Assembly (NCBI GenBank): GCA_005888755.1
Contig: VBBQ01000029.1
Coordinates: 1 to 47,546, forward strand
Source: Candidatus Bathyarchaeota archaeon
Lineage (GTDB): Archaea; Thermoproteota; Bathyarchaeia; 40CM-2-53-6
Length of the DNA: 47,546 nt
Direction: 5' to 3'
Shown: positions 32,286 through 41,147 of the stretch, in pieces
Layout: each line of letters begins with the position of its first letter
How positions within the stretch are numbered: the stretch's first letter is position 1
Program-made: the position numbers and the translations under genes
Notes under the pieces: model-generated
Told to the model about the DNA's origin: nothing
The model's input: the letters and a program-made list of their open reading frames with translations, nothing else
Database searches by the model: none

Positions 32286-33869
32286 TTGAACGAGAAATTC
32301 GCCCCAATCGTTCTTGCTGGGAACAATGATCATGACTTATCCATTTTGAGGGAATACGCCGAATTCTGGAAGGTGCCTTACACTCTCGGAAATCAGTTAG
32401 ATGGAATATCCCTCCTCGTCACTTCTAGCCTCTCGAAGGCGGTTGACAAGCGAGAAGCCGGTCCGGTGATCATTTCGTCGACAGGAATCGAAGGCGCAAA
32501 AGAGATCGCTCGTCAATTCGGGTTGACCGTTTCCATCTACGAAACACTAGTTCGCTTGCCAGTTGCGCCTGGCGCTTCCGTGTCAATGCAAACCAAACTT
32601 TACCGATTCTCGGGGCCCAACCTTGAGCCCGTCTTGACAGATGGGGACACCACCATCCTCTACAAGATCGGTGGATCAAGGATCCATGTTCTCTCATTGG
32701 ACCTCGTCTCGAACTACCAGCAGCTAATGTACGATAAGATGGACGAGAACCCGAGCTGGAGATTCCGTCTCCTAACGAGGATGCCCTTCTCCTATAGAGC
32801 AGTCCCTTCTAGCATCAGAAACAGGTTCTTCAAAGCGAAAGAAAGCATTACAGGGTTAAGAGAAGAGGCTCTTGGCCCCGTTGAATGTCTAAGGTCAATA
32901 TTCCTTGCAGCTCTAGTAATCGCTTCCGGGAATACGATTCCGACAATTAGCTTCTGGAGACGAGGCAAATGCTACGCGCTGGCAATCAGCCATGATGTGG
33001 AAACACGAGTCGGACTTGAAGACGGCGCTGGCCGGCTCGTTGAAGTTGAAGGAGAGCTGGGAATGCGATCAACATGGAACATACCGAGCGATCGCTACCC
33101 ACTGTCCTCGCAGCTGTTGATTGCGCTCGCAGAGACCGGTGAAGTCGGAGGACATGACACGAAGCATGATGGCCGATTGCTCTTCGCGAGCGTCAGAGAC
33201 AAGGTAGACAGGGTTAGACGTTGCAGGGAGCGGCTTGAGCTTCTTTCAAGAAAGGTGGTTCGAGGGTTTAGGGCCCCGCTCCTTCAACACGGTCGACAAC
33301 TTGTGGAAGCGCTTGGAAAGGCGGGATACGAATACGATTCATCAATGCCCAGCTGGGAGCCCTTGTCGCCGACGTCGTTGCAGCCCCATGGGGTTGGAAC
33401 AGTTTTCCCATTCCTGGTATCTGGTCTTGTCGAGATTCCAGTATCGATGCCGCAAGACCACCAGCTCATTAGAGTAGGAGGGTTGAGCGTTGAAAGGGCC
33501 GTTGACCAACTCGTTGAGGTTTCGAGATGGATCAAGAAGATTGGCGGGGCTTGTGTTCTCCTCGTACACCCGGATTATGAGTTCGGTCAAGAGAGTGGCC
33601 GAGAGGAATATCGTCGTCTTCTCGAAGCGTTTCGATCAGACCTCACCTGCGATGTCATGACCCTAGGGGAAATGGCCAGATGGTGGGTCCTTCGACAAGA
33701 GTCACACATTGACGCTAAGGGAATGATTAGTGTGCGTTCAGGCGAGAGTAGAGATCGGATCGATGAACTTGATCTGCAATTTGTCACGGGCTACGGCTCG
33801 GAGGGGTTCAAGGTGGAACGCCTCGGCGATACCGGTGTGATCGAGATACCCAGGGGCTCGGGGAGATAG
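32286..33869 (+). CDS. Polysaccharide deacetylase (NodB-like) with unrecognised N-terminal domain
   Basis: This 527-residue protein has a NodB-type carbohydrate esterase domain in its second half: AISHDVE (catalytic/metal Asp), GGHDTKHDG (the HxxxH metal pair), RGFRAPLL and LVHPDYEF. It would remove N-acetyl groups from a glycan or sugar intermediate. The first 220 or so residues are unrecognised, with a Rossmann-like alternation and a VIISSTG strand. No signal peptide is visible, so it may act on a cytoplasmic precursor. It begins with TTG two bases after the GT2 stop. Confidence 0.8.
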   Translation: MNEKFAPIVLAGNNDHDLSILREYAEFWKVPYTLGNQLDGISLLVTSSLSKAVDKREAGPVIISSTGIEGAKEIARQFGLTVSIYETLVRLPVAPGASVSMQTKLYRFSGPNLEPVLTDGDTTILYKIGGSRIHVLSLDLVSNYQQLMYDKMDENPSWRFRLLTRMPFSYRAVPSSIRNRFFKAKESITGLREEALGPVECLRSIFLAALVIASGNTIPTISFWRRGKCYALAISHDVETRVGLEDGAGRLVEVEGELGMRSTWNIPSDRYPLSSQLLIALAETGEVGGHDTKHDGRLLFASVRDKVDRVRRCRERLELLSRKVVRGFRAPLLQHGRQLVEALGKAGYEYDSSMPSWEPLSPTSLQPHGVGTVFPFLVSGLVEIPVSMPQDHQLIRVGGLSVERAVDQLVEVSRWIKKIGGACVLLVHPDYEFGQESGREEYRRLLEAFRSDLTCDVMTLGEMARWWVLRQESHIDAKGMISVRSGESRDRIDELDLQFVTGYGSEGFKVERLGDTGVIEIPRGSGR

Positions 33870-33883
33870 GTCGTGGTGTCCAA

Positions 33884-35125
33884 GTGACCTTCATCGTATC
33901 TGCTTTGGAAGGGCTCTACTACGCAACGATAGGCATCGTCATCTTAGCGTATACCCTTTGCCTTGCTTTGCTGTACAGGAGTTCTGCAAGACCTCCCCTC
34001 CGGAGAATGAGTCAAATTGTCCCGACTGTTTCCCTGGTTATTCCCACCTACAACGAGGCTTCAGTGATCCGCCAGAAGCTCGAAAACGTTCTCCAGCTTG
34101 ACTATCCAAGAGACAAGCTTGAGGTGCTGGTGGTTGACAGCGCGTCCAGCGATGAAACCCGAAGCATCGTCAACAGGTTTGCAGAGGAGCATCGGCGCGA
34201 GATCAATCTGGATCTGATAGAACAGCCAGTCCGGCGCGGCAAGAGCGAGGCGATAAACGAGGCCTTGCGCAGTGTCCGATCCGAAATGCTCGTTCTCACT
34301 GATGCCGACGTCTCCTTCCCACCAGACTCGTTGTGGAAGTTGGTCCAGAATTTCGAGGGATCTGAGATCGGAGCCGTCTCCGGTGTGGAAGTCCCAGTCG
34401 GAGGAAAGTCACTTCTGACTGGCATCGAGGCGGACTACCGGCGGGTATATACGGCTATAAGATTGGCTGAGGCCGAAACTGATACTCCTTTCATGTGCGA
34501 GAGCGAGCTGTCCGCTTACAGGAGAGAGATTCTGGAGCCGTTGCGTCCAGGGACCGTCTGTGATGATGTGGAACTCACCGTTTGTATTAGATCAAAGGGT
34601 TTCAAGGCCATCTATGCTCCAGAAGTCTCGTTTTTTGAGACAGAAGCCGGCGATGTTAGGCCCAAGCTTCAGCACAAACTGAGGAGAGGAATGAACAATC
34701 AGCATGCTCTCCTCCAGAACTCGAAGGTTTTGTTTAACAGGAATTTTGGCAAATATGGTACATTGGTCTTCCCCTTCGAATTCTTCGTCCACATAGTTTC
34801 ACCAGTACTATTGACGATCTCATTGTTCTTCCTTCTTGTTCTCGGGATTTTTTCGCCTGTCTCTGCTATGTTCGCTCTTCTTGTTACTGCGATATTGTCT
34901 TTGCCGGCTATTGTGATCATGCATTCCTTGGTCAACCGTTTTAATGAAAGCGATGTTGCCTTGCTTCACGGGACGGGGTCGTGGATCTTCGGGGCAGCGG
35001 CGTTCTTGGGCTTCCAGCTTGTCTTGCTGGTTGGTTTATTGAAGCTCGGTTTCAAGGGTCCCCAGCTGAACTGGCAACAGGTCCCTGGGACCAGGGTCCC
35101 TATCGCGGTCGAAGCGTCAAGGTAG
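33884..35125 (+). CDS. Membrane GT2 glycosyltransferase (cellulose/hyaluronan synthase-like)
   Basis: This 413-residue processive-type family 2 glycosyltransferase has an N-terminal membrane helix (IGIVILAYTLCLALLY), a catalytic domain with LVIPTYNEASVI, VVDSASSDET and the TDADVSF Asp-x-Asp, a conserved CDDVELTV, and KLRRGMNNQ as a QRxRW-like acceptor motif. Three C-terminal helices follow. It would extend or initiate a surface polysaccharide at the membrane. The start is GTG, 14 bases after the deacetylase stop. Confidence 0.88.
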   Translation: MTFIVSALEGLYYATIGIVILAYTLCLALLYRSSARPPLRRMSQIVPTVSLVIPTYNEASVIRQKLENVLQLDYPRDKLEVLVVDSASSDETRSIVNRFAEEHRREINLDLIEQPVRRGKSEAINEALRSVRSEMLVLTDADVSFPPDSLWKLVQNFEGSEIGAVSGVEVPVGGKSLLTGIEADYRRVYTAIRLAEAETDTPFMCESELSAYRREILEPLRPGTVCDDVELTVCIRSKGFKAIYAPEVSFFETEAGDVRPKLQHKLRRGMNNQHALLQNSKVLFNRNFGKYGTLVFPFEFFVHIVSPVLLTISLFFLLVLGIFSPVSAMFALLVTAILSLPAIVIMHSLVNRFNESDVALLHGTGSWIFGAAAFLGFQLVLLVGLLKLGFKGPQLNWQQVPGTRVPIAVEASR

Positions 35126-35130
35126 ACGTC

Positions 35131-35883
35131 GTGCGAAGCACCGGAAACCACGGAAAGAGGCCTGCTCGGGCTCGCAGACCCGGGCTGTTGGTCGCTTTCT
35201 CAGGAGTAGATGGTAGCGGTAAGTCGACCCAGGTTGATCTGCTCGAGGAGAGCTTCGAGAAAATCAATGTGGGTGTCCTGAGGATTCGAAGCCGCTGGCG
35301 GCCGGTTTTGTCTCTCCCCTTGCTAGTAATCATGAGAAGGTTGGGATACGCGAAAGTGCATCGGGCAGGCGGAGTCTACATAGTCGAGACGCGGTTGCCG
35401 AGCAGAGGTGGTCTGACATCTCTCTGGTGCATCCTCACACAAGTCGAGAATATCATAAAGACCGGTGTGAAGCTTGTTTTTCCGCTCCTCCTAGGCCGGA
35501 CGGTAATATGTGACAGGTATGCGCTGGACATGCTAGTGGATGGAATGGCCGGGCTGCATGACGCGCCGGGTCATACGAGACTGGGGTTCCAGCTTCTGCA
35601 TCTCCTTCCGAAGCCGAACTTCGCATTTTTCATGGACATTGACCCTGAAGTCGCGTTCAGGAGAAAGCCGGATCTTCCAGGCTTGGAGGATTATGTTGAG
35701 AGGCTTCGGCTCTACCGCGATCTAAGTGCTCGCTGGGGCGTTACCATCGTTAACGCACGAGTCTCTGCTGAAACAATTCATAGAAGAATATGGAATGTCA
35801 TCTATTCTAAGCTCCCCGAAGGCGCGCTAATGGGATTTTCTGAGGAAATCGTAGGACCGATACCCCGCGGCAACGTCCGCTAG
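35131..35883 (+). CDS. Second thymidylate-kinase-like P-loop kinase
   Basis: This 250-residue P-loop kinase has FSGVDGSGKST near residue 24, a VICDRYALDMLVDG motif and the late strand FAFFMDIDPEVAFRRK, all as in thymidylate kinases. I set the start at the GTG at 35131, five bases after the GT2 stop; upstream in-frame codons read the GT2 gene in the wrong frame. A basic N-terminal stretch (GKRPARARRP) precedes the fold. It shares the DRY...D.MV block with the kinase at 26803-27447. The operon position argues for a glycan or lipid substrate rather than dTMP. Confidence 0.75.
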   Translation: MRSTGNHGKRPARARRPGLLVAFSGVDGSGKSTQVDLLEESFEKINVGVLRIRSRWRPVLSLPLLVIMRRLGYAKVHRAGGVYIVETRLPSRGGLTSLWCILTQVENIIKTGVKLVFPLLLGRTVICDRYALDMLVDGMAGLHDAPGHTRLGFQLLHLLPKPNFAFFMDIDPEVAFRRKPDLPGLEDYVERLRLYRDLSARWGVTIVNARVSAETIHRRIWNVIYSKLPEGALMGFSEEIVGPIPRGNVR

Positions 35884-36402
35884 GATAATGTAAACTGTCA
35901 GGACGATAATGTTGTTTGATGGCTGGAAGAAGGGGCCCAATCCTAGTAGCACACCAACGGTTATGGAGATCAGAACGCTTAGGAAAATGCTGAGAGCTAT
36001 TTTCTCCAAAGTATTAATCTGTCCCCTAGGGAATACTACCAAGACGGTGAGGAAACCTGGAATGATGCCTAGGACCCCTAGACCGAACACGTTCCTAAGA
36101 AACAGAGCAGCCCCTACCTGGGCATTGGATAGGACGAGAGATAGTTCTGACACGGTGACGATGATCACGAGATAGAACCACCACGTATTCCAGATGTCGA
36201 TGAGATAATCCTTGAACGAGGTTACGTTCTTCATGGACAGCTTGATTGTTCCATCGGACTGCAATTGTCTGATCAGCGATAGAAGTTCCTCATCGATGAA
36301 TTTGATACCCTCTTCATTCAAGTATTTCTTGAGAGATGCGAGAGTAGAAGGATGGTGCTTCCTAACAACGTCGACTAGCTCTGCTCTCGTTAGTCCGGGC
36401 AA
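35827..36402 (-). CDS. DUF1616-like membrane protein with N-terminal winged helix
   Basis: This 191-residue protein starts with a winged-helix-like domain (LTRAELVDVVRKHHPST through LQSDGTIKLS, about 1-57) and continues with four membrane helices. The segment LRNVFGLGVLGIIPGFLTVLVVFP and the following LEKIALSIFLSVLISITVG resemble DUF1616. The C-terminal end overlaps the kinase gene convergently by 57 bases. It lacks the extracellular domain usual in DUF1616 proteins, which instead appears as a separate product at 36929-37537. Confidence 0.65.
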   Translation of the reverse strand: MPGLTRAELVDVVRKHHPSTLASLKKYLNEEGIKFIDEELLSLIRQLQSDGTIKLSMKNVTSFKDYLIDIWNTWWFYLVIIVTVSELSLVLSNAQVGAALFLRNVFGLGVLGIIPGFLTVLVVFPRGQINTLEKIALSIFLSVLISITVGVLLGLGPFFQPSNNIIVLTVYIILADVAAGYRSYDFLRKSH

Positions 36403-36445
36403 ATCCTAAAGCCTAACCCTTGCCCGTCGGGCCTGAGACCCAGAT

Positions 36446-36928
36446 ATGCGCTTCCGTCATCGGGCCCTTCTGGGAATTCTCCTGCTTCTGATATTCTCTT
36501 TCTCGGTTACTAGCGAGAACGCGTCCGGACAATCATCCCAGGTCGATGATTCTCGGAGCAAGCTCGTCCAAGCATTTGTGCTGGTTCAGCAGGCCGATCT
36601 GCAAGGAGCCTCTCCAGCGCAGATCTCTTTGTTGGCCAACAACCTCAATCTCGCACTTCACTATGAGGAGAATGCGACTGAGCTTTTCACGAAAAACATA
36701 ACGGCGTCCAACATCGAAGCCACCAAGTCTGTGAACCTTTCTAATGCCACATCAGTCCAGGCGCTCGGCGTCGCTAGTACCGCTCAAACGCAAGCACTCT
36801 ACGGCCAGGTCGCCGCATACTCCACAGCAATTGCGGCCGGATTCCTCTCCGCACTGCTAGTCCTAGAGTCCCATCGCCTCAACGATCTTGTGCGAAAGAT
36901 GAAGTTGCGCCGAATGAGAATCGATTGA
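36446..36928 (+). CDS. Secreted or membrane-anchored protein, hypothetical (160 aa)
   Basis: This unrecognised 160-residue protein has an N-terminal signal peptide (ALLGILLLLIFSFSV, then polar SENASGQSS), a helical extracellular middle with three or four N-glycosylation sequons (NAT, NIT, NLS, NAT), and a C-terminal membrane helix (STAIAAGFLSALLVL) ending in a basic cytoplasmic tail. It is divergent from the DUF1616-like gene with 43 bases between, and its stop directly precedes the next start, so it pairs with the following DUF1616-type domain protein. Confidence 0.65.
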   Translation: MRFRHRALLGILLLLIFSFSVTSENASGQSSQVDDSRSKLVQAFVLVQQADLQGASPAQISLLANNLNLALHYEENATELFTKNITASNIEATKSVNLSNATSVQALGVASTAQTQALYGQVAAYSTAIAAGFLSALLVLESHRLNDLVRKMKLRRMRID

Positions 36929-37537
36929 GTGTCGGCTGTGATGCAACGAAGGGTCGCGGTGATGTTACTTCTGTTCGTGAGCTTCAGCCTAGTCTACAGC
37001 TCCATCGCATATTATTCGCTGAGTCGGCCTCCTGCTCAGGAGTTCATGGCCTGGGGAGTGTTCTCCTCCAGCAGTTCTCTCTCGAACTATTTCTCAGGGG
37101 CGGGGGCCAACGTTACAGTCGGCGAGACTCTGAACTGGCATTTTGCCGTCACCAATCAAATGGGATCCATCCAGTATGTACAAGTCGTCTACCGCCTAGG
37201 CAACAGTACAAGCGCTAACCCCAATGCGACGGTGCCTGGAAGCACTGTCCCGCAGGTAGGGAACAGCTCAATCTTCATTCCGAACACGCAGACTGCCCTA
37301 GTGAATTTCACTTGGGTTATTTCCTCGAGGAATATCGTAGGCGGGATGGTGTTCATCACTACGATGATTAATGGCCAACAGGTTTCCCCTTCTGTCGGTG
37401 CGGTTGCGGGTCAAAGGTTCAGATTCTTCTTTGAACTGTGGACCTATGACGTGGCGTTGAACTCGTTCCAATACGGCTACAAGGGGCAGAATTCGAGGGT
37501 TGGAGTTCCTCTCCAAGTCTGGTTCAACTCTCTGTGA
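36929..37537 (+). CDS. Extracellular DUF1616-type domain protein (202 aa)
   Basis: This 202-residue protein has one N-terminal hydrophobic anchor (VAVMLLLFVSFSLVYSSIAYY) and then an all-beta extracellular domain. The start EFMAWGVFSSSSSLSNYFSG, with a following LNWHFAVTNQMG, is similar to the C-terminal domain of DUF1616 proteins, and NAT/NFT/NSS sequons are present. It starts with GTG immediately after the preceding stop. Together with the two neighbours it may form a surface complex; the function of DUF1616 is not known. Confidence 0.6.
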   Translation: MSAVMQRRVAVMLLLFVSFSLVYSSIAYYSLSRPPAQEFMAWGVFSSSSSLSNYFSGAGANVTVGETLNWHFAVTNQMGSIQYVQVVYRLGNSTSANPNATVPGSTVPQVGNSSIFIPNTQTALVNFTWVISSRNIVGGMVFITTMINGQQVSPSVGAVAGQRFRFFFELWTYDVALNSFQYGYKGQNSRVGVPLQVWFNSL

Positions 37538-37551
37538 GAATCTTTGCGTCT

Positions 37552-39672
37552 TCATCCCAGCTCCTGGTTCACATAGATCTGGTCGGTACCTGTCGAGTAT
37601 ACCAGGTTGAAGTTTCGTATTACAGTAGTTGTATAGTTGTTCCTGGCTTGTATGTAGAAGGCCGAGTTCGATCCGAACCTGAGCGCGTAGAGGTTCTGCC
37701 AGTAGCTTGTCATTACGATATAGTTCGCCGAATTATCTGATGTAGTGTAAGTTAGGTTAAACCCGGGAACGGTCGGGTCGGTACCCGGCTTGACAAAACC
37801 TCCAGCCTGATTTGCAAGATTCTTCTGCTCCAGCCTAGGCTCTCTTATCGCCCCGCCGATTCCAGCGTAGAATCTCCATCCGTCCTCGTCTGGATGAAAG
37901 AATAGGAGAGAATGTCGTTGCGTCAATCCCGCTGATATGTTTGATACGTAGAATGATGACCCCGAGATGTACTCGATTGGATCGACCCCGTATCTCGTGA
38001 GCGGTATTATCGCGGAGAAGAGAACCATCATTATGATGAACCCCACCCTCACCAATCGGAAGAGATTCCTTCCGCGCAAGGTGAGAACGGTTCTCTGTTC
38101 GAGAAGCCAGGCTGTGAGAATGACAAAGGGGAACAGGGCGAAAAGATAGCTTCTCTGGAGCACGTCAGCCCGACCGAAAACGGCGATAGGAATGGTTGAT
38201 ACAGACGCAAGGAAGAGCCCCCCCAGGAACAGTTCTCTAGGATGGAGTCTTCGAAATAGGGCAAAGTACGCGAGTCCTGTGGCCCATATTATTGCAGAGA
38301 TTCCTTGCTCGGAAAGGGTCGTTAACCCATAGCTATACGATGGAACTGCTGGGACGTTCGAGGTCTGCGTTGTGATTCCCAAAGGTAGTCGCGAGAAGGA
38401 TATGAGAGCTCTATCCAAGATCGAGGTCTGGACGAGGTTTCGCGCGTCGACAGCTACAAGGCCCCACCAGAAGAAAACCCAGCCAATGAGAACCGCGAGT
38501 GGCAAGGCTATTTTCAGGGTTTGCAGCTGGAATGTACGCCTCGATTTGAGCAGAGATAAAGCTAGGAATCCGGCAAGGCCGAGACTCATGGCGAGGGGCG
38601 TTTCAGGGTGACTGGATACGAAGATGGGGGTTGACGCCAGACCCAGCGCCGTCCAGAGCCTACGGCGGGGTTCGTCTTCGATGATCTTTAGCAGCAGGAA
38701 TATCGCTCCTAGATACAGGATGAGCTCTAGGCTCTGGGGCGAAATGTGAAGCTGGAACCAGAGCCCGCCAAGAAGGGTCGCTGAGGCGATGGAGGCATAC
38801 TGGCCGCTGTGCATTCTGACTATGACGTATACTAGGAACACGACTACTAGCGCTAGGCCGAGGGGGTAGAACCTCATCAGCTGAAAGGGATCGATTTCCG
38901 CCACCGATACCAGCTGACCGATAAACGCGAAGACACCGGGGAACTGGTGAACATACCAATTAGGAGAATTCAGCCATTCCTGATAGTTGAGAAGGTCTAG
39001 GGCGTTTCCTGTATGATAATAGGTATCTAGGAACCTCGGGTCCTGATACGTGAAAGATGGGAGACCGATAAGATAGAATACAAGAAGGAACAGGGCGCCC
39101 ATGTCCAGTCCGATCTTGATCCGTCCTCGAAGAATGGATCGGGTGAAGAATAGGGCTAGTGTTGCCGCGAGCCCCCACCAGTAGGTGAAGGGTAGATGTG
39201 AGTAGTAGTAGAAGCTGTTCGCGGTAAATATTGTGATTCGCAAGGTTGAAGCAGTGATGAACCAGAGAGAGGCTGCCTGAGTAGCGAGCACCAATATTAT
39301 GATGAAAGTCTTTATCTCAACTGTTTCATAGATCGGTTTCGATCTAGAAAACGGCGGCGGTCTCTCGTTCTCGGCCCCGATCTCGGGTTCCGGTTCAATC
39401 AATGCTTTGTTGATCGGTTCGACCCTCACTTTCCGACTGATCTCTGGACTTTCCAGCCGTATGATCCAAAGTCCCGTAACAAGAAATAGCTCGGTGACCA
39501 CTCCCGCCACAACCCATTCGTTTAGCAGGACGAGACCTAAGGGAAAATTCTGAGATAGCCACGCGCTCAAAAACCCGTTCGAATGGCTTTCGAGAGACAT
39601 CCAGTACAACAAGAGAGCTATGACAACAGTTTGTGAGACAAGGAATATCTCTGTACGCCGAACATGTGACAA
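37552..39672 (-). CDS. Large polytopic membrane protein, GT-C glycosyltransferase-like
   Basis: This 706-residue protein has about 13 membrane helices and a C-terminal extracellular domain of about 130 residues with NIS, NLT and NYT sequons. It has the look of GT-C fold enzymes (oligosaccharyl- or mannosyltransferase-like): an acidic YQDPRFLDTYYHTG in the first large extracellular loop and HQFPGVFAF following it. The exact family is not recognised. It is convergent with the DUF1616-type genes. A role in transferring lipid-linked sugars to surface proteins or polymers is inferred from fold and neighbourhood. Confidence 0.6.
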   Translation of the reverse strand: MSHVRRTEIFLVSQTVVIALLLYWMSLESHSNGFLSAWLSQNFPLGLVLLNEWVVAGVVTELFLVTGLWIIRLESPEISRKVRVEPINKALIEPEPEIGAENERPPPFSRSKPIYETVEIKTFIIILVLATQAASLWFITASTLRITIFTANSFYYYSHLPFTYWWGLAATLALFFTRSILRGRIKIGLDMGALFLLVFYLIGLPSFTYQDPRFLDTYYHTGNALDLLNYQEWLNSPNWYVHQFPGVFAFIGQLVSVAEIDPFQLMRFYPLGLALVVVFLVYVIVRMHSGQYASIASATLLGGLWFQLHISPQSLELILYLGAIFLLLKIIEDEPRRRLWTALGLASTPIFVSSHPETPLAMSLGLAGFLALSLLKSRRTFQLQTLKIALPLAVLIGWVFFWWGLVAVDARNLVQTSILDRALISFSRLPLGITTQTSNVPAVPSYSYGLTTLSEQGISAIIWATGLAYFALFRRLHPRELFLGGLFLASVSTIPIAVFGRADVLQRSYLFALFPFVILTAWLLEQRTVLTLRGRNLFRLVRVGFIIMMVLFSAIIPLTRYGVDPIEYISGSSFYVSNISAGLTQRHSLLFFHPDEDGWRFYAGIGGAIREPRLEQKNLANQAGGFVKPGTDPTVPGFNLTYTTSDNSANYIVMTSYWQNLYALRFGSNSAFYIQARNNYTTTVIRNFNLVYSTGTDQIYVNQELG

Positions 39673-39884
39673 GTCTGTCCTTAATTCCTAAGCCCGTTTG
39701 TGGACGTTCCGGTGCCCACCGCTACCTGCCCAGTCATTCGATGGGAAAAAGGCTGCTATAAGGAGTCGTTCGGATCGTGCGACCGTTTTGTATCGATAGC
39801 AACCTTAGGGAGTAGAATTATCGAGGGAAGAAAGCAAGATTCTAAAGGACGATCAGCAGTCGCTCGGTTAGGTGGACGCAAGAC

Positions 39885-40358
39885 ATGTCCCGCGACGATC
39901 ACGCTAACTCTGGCCGGATCACCGCGCAGGGCCCCCTCAAGGACCAGCCCTGCCCCCTTTGTCGCATTTCGCAGGGAGAAGTCTTAGCCGAGTTCCAAAG
40001 GTGGAAGCTCGTTCGTACCAAGACGATGAAGGGGCACAAAGAGCGCTTGATGCTATTCCACAAGGAACACCTCCGGACACTCGATGAGGGATCAGTGGGG
40101 GAAGCCTACTTGTTGTTGATGAATGCTGGTTCCAAGTTCTTTTCCTACACCGACAAGTGGGCCATATTCGAGCCCGTGTATGCTACAGTGCCAGACCATT
40201 GGCATCGCGTTGCTTCCGACCTAGACGAGAAGGCGCAGGATTACGGGCAGATTCTCAAGACTCCTAGGATGATCATCGACAATCACGATGGGACAATCTC
40301 AAGAATGCATCCGGACCGGGACCAAGAATCGCCCGCTCCCTCCAGTAATCCTTTGTGA
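39885..40358 (+). CDS. HIT-like protein with N-terminal CPLC motif
   Basis: This 157-residue protein begins with a polar stretch, then CPLCRISQGEVLAEF, a pattern typical of HIT-superfamily nucleotide hydrolases/transferases with a structural zinc pair. Further on VPDHWHRVASD gives an H-x-H as in the HIT active-site triad, but the usual third His is missing (HWHRV). It is convergent with the PHP gene 15 bases away. Nucleotide phosphate hydrolysis is the likely role if it is active. A non-catalytic role is possible. Confidence 0.5.
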   Translation: MSRDDHANSGRITAQGPLKDQPCPLCRISQGEVLAEFQRWKLVRTKTMKGHKERLMLFHKEHLRTLDEGSVGEAYLLLMNAGSKFFSYTDKWAIFEPVYATVPDHWHRVASDLDEKAQDYGQILKTPRMIIDNHDGTISRMHPDRDQESPAPSSNPL

Positions 40359-40373
40359 AAAACCCATTCCGTC

Positions 40374-41072
40374 TCATTTCCAGAGGGGCCTATTGGCCAA
40401 GGTGGAGGCCAGCTGGCGAAAGTTGAAAACCCTCATGTCCCATGTACCGGTATAAGTTCCGAACAGCTCAGCCCGGCCCCGTCTAATGTCTCTGAGAGGG
40501 TCGTCGCAGACTATTCCGGCATTTCCCACGGTCTTTGCCCAGTGGGCGTCGCTCCCCGCCGTTCCAGGGAGACCATTTGCTCGCGCCAGGGACATAGCTC
40601 TCGCGTTATCGCGGGCCCTGTTTGCCGCGTTGAAGACCTCAACCCCGTCCGTCTTCAGGCATTCCTCACCGAGAGAAGGTCGGACCCGGCTTGAAAACGG
40701 GTGAGAGGTTATGGCAATTCCTCCGAGGTCGTGAATCTTCTCCACGGTCTCCTCTACACTGAGCCTCTTGGGAACGTTTGCTTCTATGCCTATCGCGAGT
40801 ACATGACCAGACCGACTTGTTATCTCTGCTCCCGGGATCACCTGGAAGTCCTTGTACCCTCGGGCAGCCTTTCTCCCGACTAGCCCTCCTGTTACGCTAT
40901 CATGGTCTGTTATTATCATCCCTTGGAGGCCTCTTCTGATAGAAGCCTCAATCATTTCCGTCGGCGTGTTCAGGGCATCGAACCTGCGTCGGCGCATGTT
41001 ACTATAGACAGTATGGCAGTGGGTTTCCCATTTCAATCCGGAGCCTTCCTGCTCGTTGCTAGGATCTAGCAT
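40374..41072 (-). CDS. PHP-domain metal-dependent phosphoesterase
   Basis: This 232-residue PHP-family hydrolase has a complete set of metal motifs: THCHTVYSN, TDHDSVTGG, GAEITSRSGHVLAIG, ITSHPF and GSDAHW. Stand-alone PHP proteins act as phosphatases, for example on histidinol phosphate or 3',5'-nucleotides, or as exonucleases in the RNase AM group. The length and motifs fit the COG0613/COG1387 group. It is convergent with the HIT-like gene, suggesting no shared transcript. The start is an ATG at 41072. Confidence 0.85.
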   Translation of the reverse strand: MLDPSNEQEGSGLKWETHCHTVYSNMRRRRFDALNTPTEMIEASIRRGLQGMIITDHDSVTGGLVGRKAARGYKDFQVIPGAEITSRSGHVLAIGIEANVPKRLSVEETVEKIHDLGGIAITSHPFSSRVRPSLGEECLKTDGVEVFNAANRARDNARAMSLARANGLPGTAGSDAHWAKTVGNAGIVCDDPLRDIRRGRAELFGTYTGTWDMRVFNFRQLASTLANRPLWK

Positions 41073-41147
41073 ATGGTTGAATTTCCGTTCCTAGAATAGG
41101 TTTGAAGATGCCCCAAAGGCTCCCACTTCACTAATGTACTAGCCGGT

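Noticed and set aside
34981-35130. Longer N-terminus for the second kinase
   Set aside because: The extra codons lie within the GT2 coding sequence in another frame and resemble no kinase; the GTG at 35131 follows the GT2 stop by five bases.
39700-39987. 95-codon plus-strand frame ahead of the HIT-like gene
   Set aside because: Composition is Arg/Ser/Pro-rich without motif, and it overlaps the HIT-like gene in another frame.
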